Shown here in pieces: positions 9,435 to 16,924 of a stretch of 64,000 nt of DNA. The notes under the pieces are model-generated. The model made no database searches, was not told where the DNA came from, and was given only the letters and a program-made list of their open reading frames with translations. Every line of letters starts with the position of its first letter. Position 1 is the first letter of the stretch. The DNA is from an uncultured Kiritimatiellota bacterium. GTDB taxonomy: Bacteria; Verrucomicrobiota; Kiritimatiellia; RFP12; UBA1067. Location: assembly GCA_934667425.1 (NCBI GenBank), contig CAKULV010000001.1, positions 62,001-126,000 of the forward strand, read 5' to 3'. The translations under genes were made by a program, and so were the position numbers.

Positions 9435-9577
9435 ATCGACAAAAAACATACATGCGGATTTGACAGGAGAAAAAAAAAAACAAATATAATTGCCGCCGTT
9501 TCTATCCAAACTATCCAAACCATAAGAGGAGGGAAAACATGGCGCACCAATCTGGAAAAGCTTTCGATGGAAAGCCG
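9435..9577 (+). repeat. Promoter-leader cassette, copy 2
   Basis: Counterpart of 1780-1921, in the same orientation 7.65 kb away. It includes promoter, Shine-Dalgarno (GAGGAGGG), ATG at 9539 and the first codons, then runs without a break into the intron domain V-like sequence. The two copies bracket the 1883-9381 gene block. Confidence 0.9.
9460..9490 (+). promoter_or_regulatory. Promoter of the 9539 gene
   Basis: TTGACA (9460-9465) and TATAAT (9485-9490) with a 19-base spacer, one A longer than in copy 1. Both boxes are perfect consensus, unusual for this window. Confidence 0.8.
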
Positions 9578-10741
9578 TATGCGGGAAATCCGCACGTACG
9601 GTTTGACGAGGGGGAAGTCGCACCGGCGACAACGCCGAGGCGTGGGTCTCTGCCCTGCAAGACGATCATGCACGGGAAGTTTGCCTTGGCAGCGCTATCG
9701 GCGTCTCTTGCCGTCGCCGCTTCGGCGGAGGAGATGTTCCTCGCGCCGATATTCGCGGATCACATGGTTTTCGCCGCAGGCAAGCCCATGCGGGTGTTCG
9801 GCACGGGAGATGGCGAGGTCGCAGTGGCTTTTCGCGGGAAGACGGTGAAGGGCGAGTCGATTTACGGCAAGTGGTGCGTCACATTGCCTGCGGCCGAGGC
9901 GGGGGGGCCGTTCGAGCTCGTCGTAGAGCCGGCCAACGGCAGGCGACGGGTGTTGAAGGATGTCGCGGTAGGCGAGGTGCTGGTCATGGCAGGCCAGTCG
10001 AACATGCAGTTCAAGCTCGGCGAGTCCACGACCGATCCTAAGACGTGGATCTCCGACCCGATGATCCGGGAGTTCACGACGACGCGTCTTGAGCGGGAGG
10101 AACCCTATTACGCGAAGGACGGATGGATTGCCCTCGACAAGTCCAATGCCGGCAAATGGAGCGCGATCGGCTATGAGACGGCGATCAGGCGCGCAAGGTC
10201 GAAAGGGGTGCCGGTAGGCATCATCAACTGCTACCAGGGGGCTGCGATCATCCAGGCGTTCATGCCGGAGGAGCTGGCGCGCAGCCCTCGGCTTTCAGTG
10301 CCGGGACGATACCGCAGCCACTTCGACGAGAAAGAGGAGTACTACTCGATCTGGAACAAGTCCGGGACTCTCTACCGCAAGCAGTTCGGGGAGATTGTGC
10401 CGTTCTCGGCGAGTGCGGTCGTATGGTATCAGGGCGAGGGCAATACGGGTTCGGTAGAGGAGAGCGGACTATATGCCGAGCAGATGGCGGCGATGATCGG
10501 TCAGTGGCGCGTTGACCTCGGGGATGCATTTCTGCCGTTCGTGGTTGTTCAGATCGCCGATTTCGACATGTGCCGTCGTCAGGAGGCCTGGCGCGCGATG
10601 CAGGCCGCGCAGGCCCGCGTGCCGGAGTTGAGCCCTTTCGTGAAGACTGTCAAGAGCGCCGACGTCTGTGAAAGCGACAAGGGCATCCACCCGCCGACCA
10701 AGTGGCGCATCGCCGAACGCGTGGCGGCGGCTCTGGAGTGA
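9539..10741 (+). CDS. Sialate O-acetylesterase-family secreted esterase
   Basis: 400 residues from the ATG at 9539, which has a strong Shine-Dalgarno. A second in-frame ATG at 9668 begins a clean signal peptide (MHGKFALAALSASLAVAASA) but lacks a ribosome site, so the first 43 residues are read through the intron remnant or the message is re-initiated. SGNH/SASA motifs: GQSNM with the nucleophile serine (residue 154 from the long start), WYQGEGN, and the C-terminal D.GIHP.TKWRIAERV block carrying the Asp-His pair. Removes acetyl esters from sugar residues, here probably from plant or mucin glycans in the periplasm or outside. Co-located with glycosidases downstream. Confidence 0.8.
   Translation: MAHQSGKAFDGKPYAGNPHVRFDEGEVAPATTPRRGSLPCKTIMHGKFALAALSASLAVAASAEEMFLAPIFADHMVFAAGKPMRVFGTGDGEVAVAFRGKTVKGESIYGKWCVTLPAAEAGGPFELVVEPANGRRRVLKDVAVGEVLVMAGQSNMQFKLGESTTDPKTWISDPMIREFTTTRLEREEPYYAKDGWIALDKSNAGKWSAIGYETAIRRARSKGVPVGIINCYQGAAIIQAFMPEELARSPRLSVPGRYRSHFDEKEEYYSIWNKSGTLYRKQFGEIVPFSASAVVWYQGEGNTGSVEESGLYAEQMAAMIGQWRVDLGDAFLPFVVVQIADFDMCRRQEAWRAMQAAQARVPELSPFVKTVKSADVCESDKGIHPPTKWRIAERVAAALE
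9567..9662 (+). mobile_element. Group II intron 3'-end remnant (domain V and probable VI)
   Basis: At 9573-9603 the DNA can fold as group II intron domain V: an AGC triad start, a stem, a GAAA loop (9585-9588), a CG-type bulge region and the closing ACGGTT. The following GACGAGGGGG and second hairpin-like stretch to about 9660 look like the domain V-VI junction and domain VI. Domains I-IV and any reverse transcriptase are absent, so it cannot splice on its own. It lies inside the translated 5' part of the esterase gene. Recognition is from memory of the domain V consensus; the exact 3' boundary is uncertain. Confidence 0.65.
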
Positions 10742-10783
10742 AGTAATGGCAAATTCATTTACATGCAATAAGGAGAGCAGGTC

Positions 10784-13700
10784 ATGTCGCTAAAGTTGCT
10801 TTTAGCATTCGCCGCCGTCGGTGCGCACGTATCGGCGGGCGGCGCGTCGCTCTATGTTGACTGCCGCAATCTCGGGAAGGCCGGAATGGATGGCTCCGAG
10901 GCGAGGGCATTCGGGACGGTTCAGGAGGCGGTTGACGCAATTCCCGACGGAAGCCCTGACGGCCGCAGCACGATATTCGTCTTGCCCGGAGACTACGACA
11001 CGGGTGTCACGAACGCCTGGATAGGCGGAAAGGACAGTGGACGCTGCCGGGTCTTTGTCGATCGCAAGTCGTTTCTCACGATCCGCGCACGAGACGGACA
11101 GGGGACCGTGCGTATCCACGGGGCGCATGACGCGACGGCGGATGGATTGGGTGCGGCAGCCATTCGGTGTGTCGCGTCCAACCGTGCGAGGGGCCTTCGC
11201 CTGGTTGACTTGACTCTGCTAAACGGCGCGACTGCGGCCGGCACGGATGAGACGAACCCGACGGAGGGCGCGGCGATGTTCTGCAGCGTGACAGACTATC
11301 CCGCATCGTTGATTGGATGCGTGGTGTCGAACTGCGTTGCGCGCTACGGCGTTGTCTATCGCGGCAACTGCTTCCGCACGCTGATCTCGGACAACCGTGG
11401 TTATGAGGGCGGGATTGTCCGGCAGGCGGATCTTTACAGCTGCGTGCTTACGCGGAACGTTCTTCACGGGAGCGCCTACAGTCTCTGCAATTCAGGCGGT
11501 TCCGTGATCGGGTGCACGGTCGTTGGGAATGCCTCATCACGCGCCTTGCGCGGCGTTTCGCATGTCTACAATACGCTTGTGTCCGTGAGCGCTGCGGCTG
11601 GGAACGCGATTGTCAACGCGACCGTTTCAGACGGCAACGTGACTGACGAGACGGACGGGCCGTTTCAGGCCGTCGCGCCGATTTTCGGTGACATGAGGCT
11701 GCTTCCGGCGTGTGCGGCTTCCGTCGCGGGGAGGGCGAGCCATCTGGACGCCGCCGAATTTGCGCAGCGTTCAGACGCGGCGTTCCCGGAGGAAGAGCTT
11801 CGCAAGGACTTCTTTGGCGTCCCGTTCGGGACCGGCGAATCGATCGTTGCCGGAGCCGTCAATGCGACGGTGGCGCCCGCAAGCGGGGCGTTTGTGTTTC
11901 GCGGGCTTTCGTCGAAGAATCGCATTTCGCTGTCGGGTTTCGTGTCGGGGGCCGACGGCATCTATGCCTTCGCGACGAACTATCCGGTTCAGTGGGTCGT
12001 GTCGGCGGTCCTGCCGGAAGGGACGAATCTGTTCGGCTATGCCTATTCCGACAGCGTTGGCAACGGCAACTCGGGCGGGCGATACCGTTTCCCGCAGATG
12101 GACGGTTCCGTGCGAATGATGCCACCGGCGGATACGGCGCTTGTCGCCACGAACACCCTTGAGACTTCGCTCAGGACGATCTATGTCTCTGCGTCGGCGG
12201 ATGATTCCGTCGCCGACGGCTCCCTCGAAAGGCCGTACGGAAGATTGAATTCGGCGGCTGCGGCCGTGCAGGGGAAAACGAGGGTGATCGTTCGCCTTCT
12301 GCCCGGCACCTATGCGGATGAAGGGGACTTTGCGCACCACTGGGGGATGGATTGCCGGCTCTGGATTCCGGGCAAACAGGACGTCCGGTGGATTGGAGAG
12401 CATGGCGCAATGCCGGTGCGCATTGAGGGACGTGCCGCGACGAATCCGACGAATGCCGCGCGTCCGGGGTGCGGAGAGGACGCTATGCGCATCTTGGCCG
12501 TATTTGGCGGAAACGTGCAGTTCCAGAACATCACGTTCGCGAACGGGTTCACGCTTGATGCCGACGCCTCGAATGATGGTGGGCATGGCGGACTCTCCTA
12601 CCACAACGGTGACAGGCTCCAGTTCCACGATTGCGTAATCACGAATTGCGGCGGGGCTTGCGAAATGATGACGGCCGGCTCGCTGGTGCGTTGCCGGGTC
12701 GTTGATTGCCGTCCGGGGTGGAAGGTCATGGAGATCGCGACGGATGGCGTTGGACACGCGATCGCGACATATTTCAGCAATGTTCGCGCGCCATCGACGT
12801 CTCCGTTCAGTCCGTACAGGCGGATGACCCTGATGGGGTGCACGGTTACGGATAGCCTGAAAGATGGCAAATACGGGCTTGTGACGGATTCGGGCGATGC
12901 GGTCTTCGCCTGCGTGCTTAAGGGAGGCTTGGACTTCAAGTCAACCGTGAGCGCCGGGAATGTCATCTGGGACTACGCGAATCTGAGCTCATCGGCCGGA
13001 CTCTTCGAGGTCGATCCGTTGCTTGTCCCCGGCGATGAACCCTCCGTCTTTGCCCTCTCCGAAATCTGGGGGAAAGGCGCTGCGCCAAGCGTCGGCAATG
13101 CCGGATCGACCATTCATTGGTTCGCATCTGGCGACATTGACGGCGCGTCGTTCGACTTGCGGTACGGTTCGGTCATGCCCGGCGCACGTCAGGCAGGGGA
13201 GGCGCGAGCTGTTTTCGTAGACGCTCCGAACGGCGGAATCGCCGTAGGCGGTCGTGCGGGGGTTGTCCCATTGGCCGACATGGATGAACTTGAGGTCGCG
13301 ATGGCGGCGGCAAAGCGTCCTTGCGCTGGGGTTGAGGTCAATGGCGTTGCGGTGCCTTTCGGGGCGGAGACGTCGTTGACGATGACAGCGGCGGAGATTG
13401 TCGCGGCGGGTGGCATGACGTTTCGCCCGGTGTTTACGAACGAATGGCACGTGTCCCCTTGCGGAAGCGACGCCGCGCTCGGCTTCACGGCGGGCACGGC
13501 GTTCCTGACGCTGACGAACGCAATGGCACATGCCGTTCGCGGCGATGTCGTGCGGGCCGCGCCGGGCGTCTATGCGGAAGGGGCTGAAAGCCATGATGCG
13601 TCAATGTTGGTGAAATCCCGTGTGGTTGTCCCGGCGGGCGTAGCCCTTGTGTCCGACGGCGGAGCGGACGTGACGTTCATCGAGGGCGCTTCCGACCCAG

Positions 13701-14851
13701 ATGACGCGGCGCATGGATGCGGCCCTCGGGGCATCCGCTGCGCTGTCCTGAACGGCGAGGGCGCGCGCATTGACGGCTTCACGCTCCGGGGAGGCCGTGT
13801 GCGCGGAATCGAGGAAGGGAACAATCATTACAACCGTGACTTCAGCGGTGGCGGCGTGTGCGGCCTTGCGCGGTCGTGCCTCGTCGAAAACTGCGTCATC
13901 ACCAATTGTGGCGCCTTCCGCGGAGGCGGTGCGCGCTATGCGACGTTGAGGAAGTGCCGAATCGAGGACTGCCTTGCCCTCGGCAACTCTGCGGCCTTGG
14001 GCGAAGGGTCCCTCATCGGTTCCCTTGTCGCGCGAAACCGCGGTGAGGGTTCCGTCTGCTACGACCTGAACGAACTGGCCGATTGCACATTTGCGGACAA
14101 CACGAACCTCTCTCAGACATCCTCCGCATTGGCTTGGCGGTTTGTCGATCTCAAGGCGGACGGCACCGGCTCCTGCGCCAGGAATGTCGCCGTGCGCGGG
14201 AAGATCGAGTGCTATGCTCCCGACAAGAATGCGCAAGTCAACGTCTTCACTACAGAGGCGACGGGAGATGCCGCGCGTGCCGGCGTGACGGTCGTCTCCG
14301 ACCATGAATTAGGGTTGGATTCGTCCTATCGTCCAGTCGTCGGCAGGAGCGCGCTTGTCGATGCCGTGAGGGATACGTCGGCTGACGTCGCCGGCTTTGA
14401 TTACGCGGAGGACCTCACGGGGTTCCAGCGCATCATGAACGGCTTTCGCGACGTCGGTGCGCTTGAAGGCGATTGGCGTCCGGCGTATCGGGCCGACTTG
14501 ACGGGCTCAAGGATGTTCACTGTATCGGCGGCGGATGCGGACGTGGTGGAGACTGCCGCCCGTGCCGTCCGGTTGCCGAATGGCACGTCTGTCACAATGC
14601 GCTGGACGGCTGATCCTGCCGGGGGAATGGCTCATTGTGCGCTGCGCACGTCTGTGCATTCCGGCGAGTTGTCCGTTTGGCTCAACGGAGACCTTGTCCG
14701 CACGGTCGTCGTAGGCGGCGATGATCCGGTTGATGTTGGCATTGACACGTCCATGGCGTCCAACGAACTGGTATTTGCCTATTCCGGCGAGGGTTACGCG
14801 GATCTGCTGCAGATGGCGAGGAGCCGCGGGACGCTGATGGTCATCCGCTGA
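10784..14851 (+). CDS. Giant secreted protein with three right-handed beta-helix modules
   Basis: 1355 residues, signal peptide MSLKLLLAFAAVGAHVSAGG, Shine-Dalgarno AAGGAGAG before the ATG. Three tandem modules each open with a strand followed by a 'fixed list' helix start: residues ~25 (SLYVD...GTVQEAVDAI), ~464 (TIYVSASADD) and ~885 (EWHVSPCGSDAA). Each contains many NC.ITNC / C.V..C.. turns typical of pectate-lyase-like beta-helices. No catalytic residues could be assigned; could be a lyase, binding protein or adhesin. Ends in RGTLMVIR, similar to the tail of the 1883 protein, possibly a shared sorting tail. Lies 42 bases after the esterase gene and is probably co-transcribed. Confidence 0.75.
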   Translation: MSLKLLLAFAAVGAHVSAGGASLYVDCRNLGKAGMDGSEARAFGTVQEAVDAIPDGSPDGRSTIFVLPGDYDTGVTNAWIGGKDSGRCRVFVDRKSFLTIRARDGQGTVRIHGAHDATADGLGAAAIRCVASNRARGLRLVDLTLLNGATAAGTDETNPTEGAAMFCSVTDYPASLIGCVVSNCVARYGVVYRGNCFRTLISDNRGYEGGIVRQADLYSCVLTRNVLHGSAYSLCNSGGSVIGCTVVGNASSRALRGVSHVYNTLVSVSAAAGNAIVNATVSDGNVTDETDGPFQAVAPIFGDMRLLPACAASVAGRASHLDAAEFAQRSDAAFPEEELRKDFFGVPFGTGESIVAGAVNATVAPASGAFVFRGLSSKNRISLSGFVSGADGIYAFATNYPVQWVVSAVLPEGTNLFGYAYSDSVGNGNSGGRYRFPQMDGSVRMMPPADTALVATNTLETSLRTIYVSASADDSVADGSLERPYGRLNSAAAAVQGKTRVIVRLLPGTYADEGDFAHHWGMDCRLWIPGKQDVRWIGEHGAMPVRIEGRAATNPTNAARPGCGEDAMRILAVFGGNVQFQNITFANGFTLDADASNDGGHGGLSYHNGDRLQFHDCVITNCGGACEMMTAGSLVRCRVVDCRPGWKVMEIATDGVGHAIATYFSNVRAPSTSPFSPYRRMTLMGCTVTDSLKDGKYGLVTDSGDAVFACVLKGGLDFKSTVSAGNVIWDYANLSSSAGLFEVDPLLVPGDEPSVFALSEIWGKGAAPSVGNAGSTIHWFASGDIDGASFDLRYGSVMPGARQAGEARAVFVDAPNGGIAVGGRAGVVPLADMDELEVAMAAAKRPCAGVEVNGVAVPFGAETSLTMTAAEIVAAGGMTFRPVFTNEWHVSPCGSDAALGFTAGTAFLTLTNAMAHAVRGDVVRAAPGVYAEGAESHDASMLVKSRVVVPAGVALVSDGGADVTFIEGASDPDDAAHGCGPRGIRCAVLNGEGARIDGFTLRGGRVRGIEEGNNHYNRDFSGGGVCGLARSCLVENCVITNCGAFRGGGARYATLRKCRIEDCLALGNSAALGEGSLIGSLVARNRGEGSVCYDLNELADCTFADNTNLSQTSSALAWRFVDLKADGTGSCARNVAVRGKIECYAPDKNAQVNVFTTEATGDAARAGVTVVSDHELGLDSSYRPVVGRSALVDAVRDTSADVAGFDYAEDLTGFQRIMNGFRDVGALEGDWRPAYRADLTGSRMFTVSAADADVVETAARAVRLPNGTSVTMRWTADPAGGMAHCALRTSVHSGELSVWLNGDLVRTVVVGGDDPVDVGIDTSMASNELVFAYSGEGYADLLQMARSRGTLMVIR

Positions 14852-14927
14852 ACGGGCCGTGTCACGGGAAGTCCAAGAAAGAACGATATCAGATCACATC
14901 ATTATCATGAGGAGAAAGGCGAAAGAC

Positions 14928-16922
14928 ATGACTAACGTTAGATTCCAGATGGCCCTGTCGCTCCTTGCCGGCGGCACGTGCCTTGCCGCAGTTGCGGATT
15001 GCCCGCACCAGCCAAGCCCCTACGCGGAAAGACTGGCCTCGTACTGCCGGACCGCGCCGTCAAGGGATATCCGCCATGAGTTGAGCCTGCCGACGGACTC
15101 GTCCCCTGACGTCTGGGCCGAAGCATTGGGCGACCTGTGGCTGGCTTCTGATGCGGCCCGGCGGACGGGGCGTGTGCTGCTTTGCGCGGCGAAAGGGCAA
15201 GACAGGCGAGCTGCCGCGATCGCGACGGCCTTTGGAGACGAGACCGGCGCCTGCGGGGTGTTGGCGCAGTTTCGCAACGTCAACACGCACTTCGTAAACA
15301 TGAAACCACTGGAGGTGGCGCTCGGGAAGTTCGGGGCGATATGTGAAGAGCGTGTTGACATCGGCTGCTTTCGGGCTGTCTGCACCGCTGATTCGTCACC
15401 GCTGCTGGTCGGGGACTTCGTACTGCGAGAGACGCCCGTAGGCACGCGCGCCATTGTCGTCGTCCCTCTTGGCGACTGGAGACTGGACGACCATACAAGC
15501 CGGGAGATCAGTTTCCGTACGGGCGGGACATCCGTCTTGGCCTACGATGCGACAGGCCTGCCGCTGAAGGTTATGGGTCCGGAAGCCGGGGCTTTCTCCG
15601 TTTCCGTCCCGGTCGGTTCGCCTGCGGTGGTGACTGTCGAGCCTGATGCCGTTCTGCCGAAAGTGGACCGCTCCCGTGTGCTGATCGGGTCGTGGCGCTT
15701 CCGCTCCTACCTGTGGGACGAGGAGCACGTGAGGGAGTACAAGGATGCGGGGATGGACCTTTCGTGCATTGCTGGCGAGAAGGGCAAGGACACAAAAGTC
15801 GTGCTTGACCTGTTCGAGAAGCACGGCATCGGGTGCTTCATCTGTCGGCGAGAGGCGTATGCGCCGATGCCATATTGGGGAGCGTGGCTGCCGGCAGGGA
15901 CGATGCGCGAGAAAAATCCCATCAGTGACTACGATGCGGCGAAGGCTGCCTACGTCGACCATCCGGCCATCTGGGGCTTCACGATCTGCGATGAGCCGAA
16001 CGCCATGGATCTGCCATACATCGGGGAAGTCGTCGATCGGCTGAAGGGGCACTATCCCGGCAAGATAATGTACTTTGACTTGCTCCCGAACTACGGTACG
16101 CTGGCGGAGGTCGGGCGGGACAAGGCGAAGAGCCAGCTTGGGACGAGGACCTACGCCGAGCACATTGACATCTACATGAAGGAAGTCTCGACGGATTATC
16201 TGTCCTATGACTTCTTCGTCTATCAGGATCCCGATGATCGGCGTCTTGTGCAGAAGATGTATGACAACTACGATGTCGTCGCCAAGGCGTGTCGCCGAGG
16301 AGGTCGGTCGTTCTGGTACGCGCCCATGGTGAACTCCCGCCGCCCCGCTCTCTGGACAAGCGCGAACATGCTCCGCTTTCAGGCGTATTCGGCGATGGCC
16401 TACGGCGCGGAGATGATCAACTGGTGCTGCTGGTGCCCCGGCTGGTTCACGAACCAGGTAGTCGAGGCCAACGGCAAGCGGACGGCTCAGTATGAAAGGG
16501 TAAAGAAGGTCAACGGGGAGATCCGCCGTCTCGGAGAGACGTTCATGAGGTATCGCAACACGGCGACCCATCTCGTGGGGTTCGACGGAACGGAATGGCT
16601 GCAGAATACGCCGCTTCGGAGCAAGGACACCGTGGATACTGGATTCTTCCGGGATGTATGCATGGCTGACGGATCTGCCGCCGTCGTCGGGGAGATGGTC
16701 GCCCGCAAGGATACGGGGGCGCGGGCGATCTTCGTGTTCTCGGCGGACGATCCCTATGACGTCGCTGATCGGACGCACATTCTGCGGTTCCGCGTTCCGG
16801 GCGGCCGAGTGCGCATTTCTGGCCCGGACGGTGAAATTCGCGCGGAGCTTGACGCGGATGGCATCTACCGTGTGCCGATTCATTCAAGCGGCTGTGTGAT
16901 GGTCGAGCGCTTCGGGAGTTGA
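14928..16922 (+). CDS. Secreted GH42-like TIM-barrel hydrolase
   Basis: 664 residues from the ATG at 14928, chosen because GGAGAAAGG lies 7-8 bases upstream and a signal peptide starts there (MTNVRFQMALSLLAGG). The middle (residues ~230-520) reads as a TIM barrel: a strand with RVLIGSWRFRS, then GFTICDEPNA with a Glu in the acid/base position, then YLSYDFFVYQDP and MINWCCWCPGW strands. C-terminal beta-sandwich. Likely an exo-acting glycosidase of clan GH-A, substrate unknown. The stop overlaps the next gene's start region (TGACCATG). Confidence 0.65.
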   Translation: MTNVRFQMALSLLAGGTCLAAVADCPHQPSPYAERLASYCRTAPSRDIRHELSLPTDSSPDVWAEALGDLWLASDAARRTGRVLLCAAKGQDRRAAAIATAFGDETGACGVLAQFRNVNTHFVNMKPLEVALGKFGAICEERVDIGCFRAVCTADSSPLLVGDFVLRETPVGTRAIVVVPLGDWRLDDHTSREISFRTGGTSVLAYDATGLPLKVMGPEAGAFSVSVPVGSPAVVTVEPDAVLPKVDRSRVLIGSWRFRSYLWDEEHVREYKDAGMDLSCIAGEKGKDTKVVLDLFEKHGIGCFICRREAYAPMPYWGAWLPAGTMREKNPISDYDAAKAAYVDHPAIWGFTICDEPNAMDLPYIGEVVDRLKGHYPGKIMYFDLLPNYGTLAEVGRDKAKSQLGTRTYAEHIDIYMKEVSTDYLSYDFFVYQDPDDRRLVQKMYDNYDVVAKACRRGGRSFWYAPMVNSRRPALWTSANMLRFQAYSAMAYGAEMINWCCWCPGWFTNQVVEANGKRTAQYERVKKVNGEIRRLGETFMRYRNTATHLVGFDGTEWLQNTPLRSKDTVDTGFFRDVCMADGSAAVVGEMVARKDTGARAIFVFSADDPYDVADRTHILRFRVPGGRVRISGPDGEIRAELDADGIYRVPIHSSGCVMVERFGS

Positions 16923-16924
16923 CC

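Noticed and set aside
9567..9848. Second-frame reading MESRMREIRTYGLTRGK... over the intron remnant
   Set aside because: This peptide is the usual mistaken translation of group II intron 3' ends; the +1 frame of the esterase has the real protein features.
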